Origin: Chamaea fasciata | Taxonomy: Eukaryota > Chordata > Aves > Passeriformes > Sylviidae | Direction of reading: 5' to 3' | DNA length: 64,000 nucleotides | Assembly: GCA_029207755.1 (NCBI GenBank) | Contig: JARCOQ010000002.1 | Coordinates: 86,888,087 to 86,952,086 of the forward strand | Shown here: positions 26,058-38,296 of the stretch, one piece after another | Layout of the letters: each line of letters starts with the position of its first letter | How positions within the stretch are numbered: position 1 is the stretch's first letter | The notes under the pieces: model-generated | The model's input: only the letters and a program-made list of their open reading frames with translations | The model's database searches: none | Told to the model about the DNA's origin: nothing | Made by a program: the position numbers and the translations under genes

Positions 26058-27486
26058 CTATTTTCATAAGGAAAGAGTTTAGCAAGATTTTGGTACTGTG
26101 TCCAAGGTCAAAAAAGGAGGTTGGCTTCAGGATTTCTCTTGTTGTTAAGTGATGCACATCAGCAGAGTGCCAAAGAAGGATGCAGAAAAAGACTGGAGAC
26201 TTCTGTTACTGAAACCTCAGTTTCACACAGTTCTGCTAGCTCCTGCTCCGAGGCACTCTCATTTCCACCCCACCTAAACTGCAGAGCTGAGCAGTACATC
26301 CTGAATATCTGGCTCACATCTTGGTCTTCCTCTCCTGAGGTAGAGACTGTGGTCACAGGCTTTACCTACTGAGGCAGGGCAGGGTGTTTGTAGGGGAACA
26401 ATGCAACAGGGCAGCACAGAGCTGAGGCACTTTCTGCTGGGACCTATTGACAGTTGGACAGCCTCTGGAAAAACTGAAAGGCATAATGATCTGCAAGTAG
26501 TTTTTAAAGGTGTAAACCCACAGACTTCCTAGTTCCAGCAAGACTGGGATTTCTCTAGCTACACATTTTGTTATAACGACTGGACAATTACTGTGACTAT
26601 ATCTCCTTAATTTAGTCTGCTCTGTAACTCCATGCTTATTTCTGCTGCCTGGTATGACTACTAAAATATATGTAAAATGTATGTATGTATGTATGTATGT
26701 ATGTATGTATACTAAAATGTTTGGTATGTATACTAAAAATCTTCAGGTTTCCCAGTCCATAAATTTGATAAGTTTATTCCGGGCATGCAGCTGACAGCAC
26801 TATGGACTGGAGCTGTGGCAGTGCCTGTGGTACTACATGGAGAGAAGAGTCCTGCATTTATTCACACAAAGCCCCATCACTCCAGCTCTCACAGGAAGGC
26901 AGATAAAGCACTTGTAGTTTGGATTCTTGTCTTTTCCAAAGTCCTGTTTTCAGGAGCCTGGGACTGTCATAGGCAGTTAGGGAAAGTACTTGAAAATAGC
27001 ACAATTTCATACCATTTGAAGCTGTGTTCTTCTACATATTTCAAATTATAAATTACTAAGAGCTTGTTTTTCAGAGCAAGATACTGTAATATATGTGGTG
27101 TACATTCATATAAATGTGAGTACCTTTACTTTTAAAAGACCACCAGGGAGACTTGCTGGCAATTTGCTATAGAGAAGGAAGTGGAAATGGATGTGGACTG
27201 CTATACCAGAATATTACCTACCATCTGGATAGGCTTAACACATGATAAACTGTGAGGTTTGAACATAGATTTGTGGTGCTTGAGGAGATTGCTTGTCTAC
27301 ATTATACTGGCCTGACTCTCATCCTGTGGAGCCTTAGTCTGTTTCTTTTTACAAGGGGAACATAGAATAAAAATTGAGAGATAGAGAAGCCTCAAATTTA
27401 GAATCATAAACTAGAAATAAGAGTGTGTTTAGGGCTTTTCTACTCATTAAAAAAAAAAATCACCTCTTGGTATTCAATTACAGAGC
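26058..27486. other. Non-coding stretch, nothing recognised
   Basis: Overlapping short frames on both strands at 26121-26372 and one at 26785-27051, with no domain seen. It includes the ATGT repeat at 26677-26710. Confidence 0.5.
26677..26710. repeat. (ATGT)n microsatellite
   Basis: About eight uninterrupted ATGT units, with a degenerate GGTATGTATAC echo at about 26722-26732. Confidence 0.95.
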
Positions 27487-27625
27487 TCTAGATTCATAGA
27501 TTATGAAACTAAAGAGAAAAACTATATTCAACCTCTTTTTTTTTTACCTCCCATTTAACAAGGACCAAAAGGCTTTTAAACTCCTTGGTCTAGCTCCAAA
27601 TCTCAGCTTCTCATGGAGCTACACA
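27487..27625 (-). mobile_element. Possible ancient CR1 3' end
   Basis: The plus strand reads GATTCATAGATTATGAAAC and then A/G-rich sequence. This recalls the reverse complement of the 3' end of old amniote CR1 copies (tail words like TTCATAGATT before a purine-rich segment). The similarity is short and interrupted by a T-run near 27537-27544. This is a weak call. Confidence 0.25.
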
Positions 27626-28299
27626 ATTTATTAAAATTTTCTAGACTTGTTTCAATATTTTTTTTTCTGATGTGGAATCTATTAAATGTGTTAACACCTT
27701 GTTTGGGACTTAATTACTGTCACTGACAGAAACTGTAACTTGTTACTTCAATTTACAACTACTGTAGAGTAGTTACAGTTATGATGACCAGAGGGTGTAA
27801 AAAGCAGATTTCATAAGACCCAATAGTACTTTTTAGAAGACAGATTGATACAGTTGAGAAAAAAAGAGTAGATTTAACACTTTTGTACCTAAGAGCTCAC
27901 CGGTTTTTTATCAATGATATGAGTTAGATATAAAAAATACTACTTGTCCCTGAAAATGTTGCCTGACATAAGAACCATACAGGCATAATTTGTTGGGATC
28001 AGTTATTGCAAGAGCAAATTATAAAGCACTACTGCCTTCTGATGGCTTTTCTCTGGCCTAGGGAGAATGGGTGACAGAGATTCTGTGATGTACACTGTTA
28101 ATGTAGGGTTAATGTAGGAGGGTGAGTTTTATTCTCCCTCTTGTCCCCTTCTCTCCCCACTGTCCTCTCGCTGGGCTGTGCCCCAACACTGTTTTGCTCA
28201 TACATGAATTATCAGGAGACTGATTCAGCTGGCATTGTCTCATCAGTCTCTTTTTATTTTTTACTGCTACAGTTTTCTATCTACCCTCAAAATCTGATC

Positions 28300-28860
28300 A
28301 CTTTGGTTTCAAATCATGCAGTACTGGAGGGGTCTCAATGGGTCATCTAGACCATATCTCTACTAGAGATCAGATGAAAGTGAACTTACATAATTAAACC
28401 CAACATAATTAAACAACTCTTAAAAGTCTTTATTGAGAAACCCTCGGCTTTTCTAGGTATCCTCTTTGCGACAGTTTACTGTACTATATTTGAGAAAGTT
28501 CTTACAAACAAAAAGAAAAAAGTTCTTTCTTTTCTATTCTTAGTCTTTTCCTCAGAACCAATACAAATATTTCACAGCATGGCATTAAAAACTGATCCCT
28601 GAGGACCTGATTAGGAAAACATAATTTCTGTGAGAATTCCCTGTTTACAATTTAAAGAAAAAATTATACTTTTAAAGCTATTCAAGATACACCATGTTGA
28701 GTTTATTGTTGTTTTACTTTCTTAATCAAAGCTTTGTGAGGTACCGAGTCAAATGCCTTACAGTGCTTGTGTGAACATTATTAACTTTATCAACCAAACA
28801 CATCCAATATTTGAAAGCTAATGAGTTATCTAAGACAGTTTCTTAATCATGCCTATTCCT
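28300..28860 (-). mobile_element. Old CR1-family LINE fragment with RT motifs
   Basis: The minus strand encodes HCKAFDSVPHKALIKK (about 28765 to 28720), matching the LINE reverse-transcriptase 'SKAFD.V.H..L' block. Further along in the same orientation, GPQGSVFNAML, a stop, then NICIG (about 28607 to 28556) matches the 'GVPQGSVLGPLLFNI.IND' block. The order is correct for RT. Near 28330 the plus strand reads GGAGGGGTCTCAATGGGTCATCTAG, resembling the antisense of a CR1 3' untranslated end. The two RT blocks are closer than in intact elements, so internal deletions are likely. The copy is inactive. Confidence 0.7.
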
Positions 28861-30432
28861 TTCTAGCAGAAAAAGCCCAACTTAATCCTCCCCCTGCCAA
28901 GCCCTTCCTCTGGCTTATTTGAAATACCTCGTTTTTCAGAAAACTGTGAGGGAATGAATCCTTTTTTGTGAAAGGGGTAAAAACAAAGCTGTTGCTTCCT
29001 GCTTTCTCCTTACCTCTTCCCATTGTCTAAAAGAAAACAAGCTGGCTAAGTTGTACACGTACATATAATTAAAGTGAAGCCGTTTTGGAAATAATTCCAA
29101 TTTACAATGAAAAAGTGATGTATTAGCTCGCAAATGATGTGTTTCAAAATTAGAGGTGCGCATAGGTTAAGTTTAAGTTGATTGTTAAACATAAAATATG
29201 TCAATTAAAAAAACCAACAACCCTACTAACTACTGTCATTTTCAGAACAAGTGAATGAGAACATCAAGTAATGAATTGAAATTAACTTGTTTCTCAGTAA
29301 TCACAGTCTATCTAATTTCTTATGTCTTAAACATCTGTTACTTACACATCAAAGTAAGGGTGGTTACATTGAAAGAAACTGGACAGTGTAGCTAGCTACT
29401 GGGGAGCCTTCCCTGCCAAATAGAATATACCCTACTACACCCAGAGGAAAAAGGAATTCGAGTTATTTTTAACTAGATACATTTTAGCAATATATTCAGT
29501 ATTTCCACAGAGAATCCCTGCTGAATCATATGCTTTGGGATAAGAGGGCAACAAAAATTAAAGTGATTATTCATTACAGTTATTTTCATTACATTCATTA
29601 TAAAGTCAGTTTCACTATATTTTTCCTCCCACTTCCTTTAACTGAAATCTGGCTGAAGTGAAGCCTAAGTTCAGTGCAACGTAATTTAATGGAAGGTTTA
29701 GCTAGGAAGAGGTAATGAACACCTGTATCAAAATAGTGGTTACCATAAAATGATACGTGTGTTAAATATTTACCAGATCGTAGTATTATTTTCTGCTCAA
29801 AGTTTACGGAACTACTTAGTGTCCTAGGCTTGATGATGTGATAACCCTTGGTAAATATTGATTTTTAAATGGTGACCACTGTACAAATTTATACTTGCTA
29901 ATGGAGGTCCACAAAGCAAACAGTACTAATTGAGCAAAAGCAAGGCACTTCTTCAGCTCATATATTTGACTTGACATTTTGTGCCAGACACAATGCAGCC
30001 TCCATGTGTTTCCCACCAAAACGAGGGATGTTCACCATACCTCTGGGCAACATGCAGATGTAAAGGTAAAGAATAAAATATTTGGTAATTTTCCCTTGTG
30101 TAATGTACACCTTTGTAGAAAGCCAAATGAGGCATTAACTGCTCTCAAAACACTCATTGTTCTACCTTCTCTTAACGTGTGCTTTTGCTGCCTCACACTT
30201 CCTTTCATATTTTTTAGCCTTTCAATATTTGTGTTTTCAAACTCCTTGGCAAAGCAGAGTCATGGCTAGTAGTTCTAATGGTGAAGCTTTTCTTTAAACC
30301 ATGATTCTAAGGATCTGTCTTGTTTTTCCTCATTTCAAAGACTCATTCAAAAGGGGAACTGAAGGGTCACCCTGACATCACAGGGTTTGATTTTTGGACT
30401 GCAGAAAGGAAGGTGTTAAGGCTCACAGAACA

Positions 30433-30490
30433 CAGATCTCAGTGACATGGGCTGAGATCTGAAGGGGCTTCATCGCCATTGCACAATGGC
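30433..30490. repeat. Two adjacent perfect hairpins
   Basis: CAGATCTCAG (30433-30442) pairs with CTGAGATCTG (30452-30461) across 9 bases. GCCATTG (30475-30481) pairs with CAATGGC (30484-30490) across 2 bases. No RNA gene family was recognised. Confidence 0.7.
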
Positions 30491-33396
30491 TTTGAAGCAA
30501 TATTGGAGAGACCATCCATACACTTGTACTCAGTTATACTGTATTTTATGCAAAGCAGGGAAGAATTCACTGTGCAAGTGATGTAGAGTTACTTACTGGG
30601 TGTAAATGCTTTGCCCATGTTCCAAAAATACTTAACATACTGCAGGCTGCACACTGCAAGATTCTTCATTTTAAATGCATAGAATTGAAGAGATTGTGAG
30701 ATTACTGAGAAAAACTGCTTATGTATTGCTGGACCTTAAATTTCACCCATTTACCCTAGACTGAGCACCCCAATTAAGGCTGGAGCATATCTTCTGAAAA
30801 GAAACCCTGACTTGAGATGAGTTGAATTTTTAAAAAAATGGAAAATCCCCAACTTTCTTGAAGATGACTTTATCAGATTGTACATTGCTCCCCTGGCATT
30901 TCAAGCATGGTGAAAGTCAGCATGCAAAAATTTTTTCTGTCACGTTGTAGAGAAGGAGCAAATCAGTCATAGCCAAATTTGGTATACTGTATATAAACGA
31001 AAAATAATAATAATAAAAAAATCCTGTGTATGTCTAGGGCAAATGTTTATCGAGAGCTTTATGCTTAGAGAGGAAGTTATTTAGTGAATTACTACAACTA
31101 GATGGAGCAAGAAGACCTCAAATCAAGATTTACCTGCTCTGCTAGCGTCCACCAGACAGTGAAGAGATGTTTGAAGAAGCACTAGGAACAAGGCAGTAAT
31201 GACCCACCCAAGCTTGCCTTTGTTTAGTCCATTGCAGTGGAAGGAATAAGTATAACCTAAGTCGACTGAGCTAGTTACACAGATGCATTCAGGCCAGAGC
31301 TGTTTATAGGTTAAACTTCCTAAGAAGAGCTTGTAAGAATAAACTCCTGTTTTACTTCAACTCTTCACCTTCTCCTGCAGGGGCAGGCTATTCTAAAATA
31401 TTTCATGATTTTTGAAATGAATTTTATATTCCATGTAACAACCTACTACAGCTTAGCTTGACAGCTAAAGATATTTCAGCATGTTATATTCACGATTTGA
31501 CCTGTATTTCAAGCATGGCCTCCACAGATAAATGGTAGTATTGGAAGTCATGTACCCCTCAGCCACCTGGGCTCAGTTTGAGTGGAATCTCTTTTAGATC
31601 TCTAACTTTTAGGTGCTCTGAGCTTATGTCTGTAAGGAAAGAAGTTGTAGCAAATGACCAATTAGCAATCAAGAACATTACTGGGTGTTTTGAATATTTT
31701 TTTTGCTATAAATTGCAACCTATTGTTACATTTCTGTAGCTATAGAGCAATTGTATATTTGCATAAAATATATGGGTCTCTGGTATGAGAACGTTAACAG
31801 GTGCTTCCAACAACCTTATTGCTTTCTTAGACACTAATGACGTGTTATCAAAACCTACAGCATTGTCCCCATAGTAGCCTTACTTCAAGACACGGAAACT
31901 GAAGAAGGAAGAAGACACACTTTTGCCCTTTCTAAAGGGAAAACCTGAGCAAATTTTGCTTAAGCAAAGATCTCAGGTCTCACAGTCAGCAGGGGTGAGT
32001 AGTGAACAGAACAGAGCCTTCTCAGTTGGATAGTAGTGAGGGGCTCGGCCTTTCTGTACCATGTCTGGGGACAGGAGTCCCACAAGCCACACATGCTGTA
32101 GAGCCACATAAGAAGCCTCCCAGAAGCCTGCTTGACAGAGTCTGTGGAGGTTGTGACTGCTGGAAACCATACACTTCAAACGTTGTAAACTCAGAGAAAA
32201 TCCTTGCCACAAAATCATGTGGAGCGCAAGGCTTTCAAAAACCCTACTAGTGTATTATTGAAGATACTTAAGTCTTTCCAGCTAAGCTTTCCAGCTTTGC
32301 TTTCCCAAGGTTTCAGGACTGATCCAGCTGTCAGACCTGGAGCGAACCAGTCTTGCTGTCCACAGGATTTTGTGAGATATTGCAACAGCTGAAGAAGACA
32401 ACTCAGCCTGTGAATGTAATACACAGCTGAAGTTTAAAAATCTCATAAGAAGTCATATATAATCAGCTGCAGTAGATGCTGCCCTAGGGCCTTACTAACA
32501 CTAAACTACACCACAGAGTACAGCAACAGAGGAACTGTTTCCTAATAAAAAGCCATTGAAAGTTTATCTATTAATGGCACAGAAAATCACTAAGGCCAAA
32601 AGGAAAGAGAATCTCAAAGTCTGTTTCATCAGCTCCTTGCCAAATTGTGGACTGAAATCTGAGCAATACCTTTAAATCTGAAGCAAAATCAGGTAGCCTC
32701 TGCAAAGATTTGGGCTGGACTATGTTGCATGACTTCAGCTCTGAATCCAATTTATTTGTACTAAATATACAGTTACTATTAGCAGATTTGAAGCTAAACA
32801 TATATGTCAGTTGAATATATGAATATATGTGTTATATTTTTCTGGGTATATGCTTAAAAATGTTACAAACTTTTTTTTTTTTTTGTCTTATCTTTGTACA
32901 TTTACTCTGTGTCATCTATGGAGAGTACCTTATGTATTCCTAGCATCCTCTTATCCTTTCTCTCCAATACAACTTTGATTGTACACATGGGAGACACATC
33001 AATGACTTGTATTTGTTAATATCATTTAATGGTTCTTGAGGTGATTTTATTTATATTCTCTCCTTTTCTAAGTTACTCAGCTATACAGATAAATGCATAT
33101 ATATATGTATACACTAGAAATAAGGAAAATATTTTACATGATTCCAAATCCCTGTACCAATTAAATTGGTAAAACGGTTTTGTTATCAGTTAAAATGAAA
33201 TACCTGCTCTGTTGAAATCAGCAGATAAGTGCCACCCTGGACTTCAACTAAAATTACAAACACCCCTTTCTCGCCAGTGCATTTTTTTTTTCAGTTTGCA
33301 CTTCTCACTACGTGCAGAAGTCTTAGTGTGCAGTAATATTAGATGTACCCAGAATACAGACCAATGAAATATTTACAAACAGATGAAAGTGATATG

Positions 33397-33448
33397 TGTG
33401 GGGTTTGTGATGTTTGGGGGTTTTTTGTTGTTTTTTTGGTTTTGTTTA
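33397..33448. repeat. T/G-rich low-complexity tract
   Basis: G-runs alternate with T-runs and TTGTT words. It is the complement of the A/C-rich tracts elsewhere in the window. Confidence 0.8.
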
Positions 33449-34358
33449 AAGAACAAAACTGAAGTATATCTTGATCTATTGGCAGGTTTGGAATGATTTT
33501 AAAAAACCCCAGAAGTAGGAGGAACAGGCTGAAGCAAAGCTGCCTTTTTCTACCAGTGGCTTGGACAAAGCATTCTGTAGTGTTGTCCTGCTCATGTAAG
33601 TGTTTGGATGCTCTGCAGGTTCATTTCCCTTGTGACTGAAGAAAGTCTATATTTTTATTTTATGTTTTTAAGAAAAAGCTTCATAGGCTGTATGGACTTC
33701 TGAAAACAGTTAGGTAAAACTACATTAAGATTAGCATGGATGAGAGAAATCTTGGCTTATATTTGAAAATGCTTCATTCCATATCATCTCCCCTGCCACT
33801 CTCCAAAAAAAAAGGAGAAATAACATGATAAAAACACAATCAGTGGGATTATGAAAAGAAGAAAAGTGCAAAATGTGTTTACATCTTATAAATTTGTACG
33901 GTATTTATATATTAGTTGTAACGAGCTTATATATCAGCCTACTGTAGTAAAACTCTGATAAAATATGTGCCTGTAAATGACAAACTTACTCTGTGTGATG
34001 GTCTTTCTACTTATGAGACAAAAAAATTTAGAAATAATGACTCATCTAGAGTGTGTGCTTATTTCAAACTCTGAAAATTAAACTCTGAATATAGAGAAAT
34101 CCAGTCATAGCACACGAGAGACAACGCACAGTGAGATCACCAGGAGTTTTCCAGCTATGTTAAGCAACAGCTGGGGGGTGTTGCATGGTTCCTTGATCTG
34201 TAAGGGTATAGAAAATTATGCAGAGTTTTGTTCATTGGCCTGGAAAATAAAAAGCTTTCTTGAAGCAAGCTGTTCAAGATTACTCTTTCTTTTAGGTCTG
34301 AGAAAATGTAATATGAAGAATCCCATTTGGTGGTTATATCTGTAAACTGTTCTTGTTT

Positions 34359-34475
34359 CATAGAATATAATATGTTGGAAGGGACCCATAAGGATCACTG
34401 AGCTTCAGATAATTCTCTTGAAGATTCAGTCCATGAGAAGTCTCATTAACTGACAAGAAATCTATAGTGGTTCAA
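34359..34475 (-). mobile_element. Short truncated CR1 3' end
   Basis: CATAGAAT at 34359-34366 is the reverse complement of the CR1 terminal octamer. It is followed by a GTTGGAAGGGACCCATAAGG segment typical of the antisense of the CR1 3' untranslated region. Similarity fades after about 110 bases, so the copy is very short or badly decayed. Confidence 0.65.
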
Positions 34476-37050
34476 ATATTTGCAACCCTCTGGACTGCAA
34501 ATTTGCTATTTTGATTATTTATTTTTCTGGAATACTAGTGGGGCCTCCAGTTTTCCTAAAGAATCATATAACTTTTTTCAAATGTCACAAATAGTTTTGT
34601 TTTTTTTTCATGAGAAAGTGATTTCCTAGATTTCTGTTAGAGCTGCCCATACTGTAAGACTATGAATTTTACAGTGAGAAAAAGCAAAAATATCTTTTGA
34701 GTAGCAGCACTAGATACTTCATCCTCTTACATATATCATTAAACACTTGTGGCCCTTTCAATGCTGTGACAGCCAATGAAGAGTGCTCAATCATATCAAG
34801 TTTTTGACTACTTAGATTACTTTAAAAACTCTGATTCCTGGCATGGATTTAAACAATTGGACAGATCACAACCAACAATGAGCAAGCAAGACTGGGCAAG
34901 TTCAGATAGACTCTGACCTTATCTTCTTCCTAAAGAGACTGAATTTCCACTTTTTAGGCTTCAGACATACCAGAAGAAAGAATCAAAAACATTATCAGGT
35001 TTTTTTGGGTTCTGATAAGTTATGTAACCTACTTTTTTATATCTAATTCTAAAATGTAAAGAAATCAGAAGTCAGCTAAAGTAACAAAGAAATGAAGTGT
35101 GGTGGTTTTGCCATCCCTCATTCTTGTTATTCAACCAGCTCAAATTTTCTGCCTAAAAGCTAATACAGAGTTTTGCTGCACTTGTGTTGTCTGCCCAAAT
35201 GGCTTCTAACTGGGTGCTGTCAAGAGTACTTGGTCTCCATCCGTGACATGTATGTGTCAGACAGAGCATGCATAAAAGGACACAGTTTCTAACTGCTCAG
35301 AAGGAGCCCAGCAAGCCACCAGGGCTCAGGGCAAGCCCAGCCCGGGTCTCTTGCTGGTAAATTCATTGTGCTGACTGACAGTGCCCTGCAGGTCTCACTA
35401 TTCAAGGGAAGGGTGAACTTTCTCTACAGGAAAATGAGCTTTAGTTTTCACCTCCAATTTTCACCTCTGAATTTCAGTGACCATCTCAGATAGAAACAGT
35501 TCTTAGCCTGAGCCACCCTAAATGTCCTCCCTTCTCAAAAGAAAAAAAAAAAATTCTCCTTGCTATTCTGCGGAAGATCTTAGTTTTGATCCAATACTGA
35601 CCTTGGACTATCTAAAGATCTTCACATGCTACCCAGCTCTGAAATAAGCATCTAATTTTTCATTTACCTATACAAGACTAAATATTTAGTTTAATTATTT
35701 GTGGGTGGCCATCCATTCTTAATCAGTTGAGAAAATCAATATTTATTGTATTTGTGGAAAACAATATTTAAGGCTGGAATAGCTCATTAATGAAATAAAC
35801 CCATATTTTCTCATTACTTCACATTTGTTTGGTTTTAGAGAAAAGTTATGATACCATTTAATCACTGTAAATTGCTGAACTGGAAGTTTTCAAAATTTCC
35901 TTAATTTGAAGTCACAAAAAATTTAATCATGTCCCAAAGCACCCTCTTCATATATTCTGTCTCTGAGTATATATGTTAATGTGCATTAATTATACTCTTT
36001 CTGAGCACTGTACATGTTTCTGACATGAGGATTCTACATTACAGTGAAGGATTATTGTACTTTCTAGGCCCACTGCAGCTACAGCAGCTTCAATCACTTT
36101 AATATATTTTATTACAAGTAGCATTTAATTAACAGTACATCTACTGTCCATGTGAAGGATCCAGTATTCCACAGGTTTAGGCACATTCTTAATTTTGTGC
36201 ACTCTGGATAGTCCTATGAAACTGATGGTTTTGTTAAAACAATAAGATTCTAACCCCCCAAAAACCACTTAGACTTTCACTGCTGCATGAAGTGGCTGCA
36301 ATGCAGAGACATGAAAGAGGAATGAGAACAGTGGCTGAGAAAAATAAGATTTTAGACAGGATCAGGAGATTAATTTCATTTCTGCTTATATTTTATTTTT
36401 TAAAAGGAATCGATTTGCTGGTCCTGGAAGATATAATTTTGTGTACCTGAAGAGGCCTTCTTAATATGCTGAGGTGTCTTTCTCAGGGTAGGTTTAAGGT
36501 GATTGTATGGGACAGTAAGAAACTGTATTGGAACTGAAGCTTTTACCTCCACTACTGTGAAAATGAATCTTTCAAAGATACAATTTATAATTATTCTTTT
36601 TAGTTGGCAATATAATCTTTTGGAGAGTCAAGAAAATACAATATTAATCTTTTGGGGAAAGGGCAGTACAGCTTTAAAAATTTTTCTTGGTCTGGTACCT
36701 AAGTCACAAGTATTGTGCATGGCTTTCCTGTAGGTTCCTCAAGGCAGATATAAAGTATCCTGAACCAGAACGTTATAAAAAACATCACTGTGCAAAGGAG
36801 AGGTCTCAGGGTATTTTCAAAGTCTTGCTAGTTGTTTTCTGCTAGTTTGTACCTTTGGTTGCATTCTGCAAAGATGTGGCTGCAGGAAAGATGGTAATCT
36901 TCCAGCACTGCACGAGCATGGCTTAGGATGGGGTTAGAAAAAAATGTGCTAAAATTTTGTTTTTCTGTTTGTAGTTGATAGAATTTATTTACACTAAGAA
37001 ATAAAAGAGCCATTATATAATTTTACATGGCAAAGAAATGTCAACATCTA

Positions 37051-37052
<2 letters not shown>

Positions 37053-37097
<45 letters not shown>

Positions 37098-37134
37098 GTC
37101 TATCTATCTATCTGTCTATCTATCTGTCTATGTA
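37053..37134. repeat. (TCTA)n/(TCTG)n microsatellite
   Basis: About twenty tetranucleotide units, with TCTG interruptions toward the right end. Confidence 0.95.
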
Positions 37135-38233
37135 TCCCTGTATATTAATTGACAAGTTTTAAAATATTTCCTTCAGAAAGAATGCAATTTCTTTTCAATG
37201 GTGTTGAACTGCAAATTATCTGGAAGCTCACAGTTTGAAAAATGATTCCGTCTGCTTTCCGTGAAACCACTAGGTGGAGATGTAGGTTTACCAAGCTAGG
37301 ATTGCAATAAGCTTTAAAAGGAAAAAGATTGAAAAAGCCTCTTTAGAAAAAAAAGAAAAAGTACCAGATTGATAAATTATGTATCTTGTTGGTTACAAAT
37401 TCCAACACATCTTTGAAGGAGGAAAAATGGGAAAAAACTAAATGCTCAGTTGTAAAATTGTCCAACCAAATTATTATTTTTTAAGACACAAGTTCTGATG
37501 TTTAAGACTGAGAGAATAATTGCTTCATGTTATAAATTGTCTGCTGCCAATACACACACATTTTCCTTTATTCTTCTACCAGCTGCTAGCTCATGCTATC
37601 AGTGGTCAGGAACAAACAAACAAAAACTACCCCTAAATTTTTTTAGCCTGCTTTCAAACTTTCAAACCAGTGGATATGTGCCAGCATCTGGCAGATTTCA
37701 GGACTGTTTGCTCAAGTTGAGGGAATTACTTTTAATTCTGGCACTTTTTCAGCAGCATCCTGATATCTGCTATAAGACGTAAAAAGAAAAGTATGATATT
37801 CTGAGCTGTTTCCTTTAAAATAAGACCTGCTTCGTTCTCTCTTTCTGCCATATATGGTTAATAATGGAAAATGAAAATAAGAAGTTGAATGAAAGAGTTT
37901 GTGTGTACTGCTTCCACTTTCCTTCTACATAAACCTTTTCTTATTCTACTACTTATCCATGTGCACTGCAAAGTGTCCCACATCAGACAACAAGAATCTG
38001 GGCATTTTACAGCAAGAAAGAAGGATTCAAAATTCATTCCTCCATATTTCTCCTGTTATTTGAAAATACTCAAGCAGCTCATGTTAATTTTTATGGAAAA
38101 AAAAAGTGCAATCTTGACTTCCACTCCTCAGCATCAAAAAGAAGTTCACTAATGTAGTCTATCCTGCCTTCAGATTCATGTAAGGGTTCTGTAAATTTTT
38201 CTTTCTATTTTTTTTTCTTTTTGTTACTATAAC

Positions 38234-38296
38234 TTTCAAAATCCTTTCAAAATCCTGTTAGAAAGGATGTGGAAATGAACTCACATCCTTTTGAAA
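38234..38296. repeat. Tandem 11-mer with nested inverted repeat
   Basis: TTTCAAAATCC is present twice in tandem (38234-38244, 38245-38255). It is followed by AAAGGATGTG (38262-38271) and its complement CACATCCTTT (38282-38291). TTTTGAAA at 38289-38296 also complements the TTTCAAAA of the tandem unit, giving an outer stem. Confidence 0.75.

Larger units (their letters stand above)
28861..34358. other. Non-coding stretch, nothing recognised
   Basis: AT-rich with short frames only. Structured sites are the two adjacent hairpins at 30433-30490. A T/G-rich tract lies at about 33397-33448. A non-repetitive segment near 29040-29190 has some CpGs but is not strong enough to call. Confidence 0.5.

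Noticed and set aside
25786..26157. 123-codon minus-strand frame with a hydrophobic Phe/Val/Leu core, like a membrane segment
   Set aside because: The hydrophobic run is the translation of the A/C-rich tract on the opposite strand.
28097..28118. Tandem GTTAATGTAGG units resembling telomeric TTAGGG
   Set aside because: Only two units and the hexamer is not TTAGGG; an ordinary short duplication.
37053..37134. Regular spaced repeats considered as a possible array of biological interest
   Set aside because: Plain tetranucleotide microsatellite with no unique spacers; CRISPR is not expected in a vertebrate genome.
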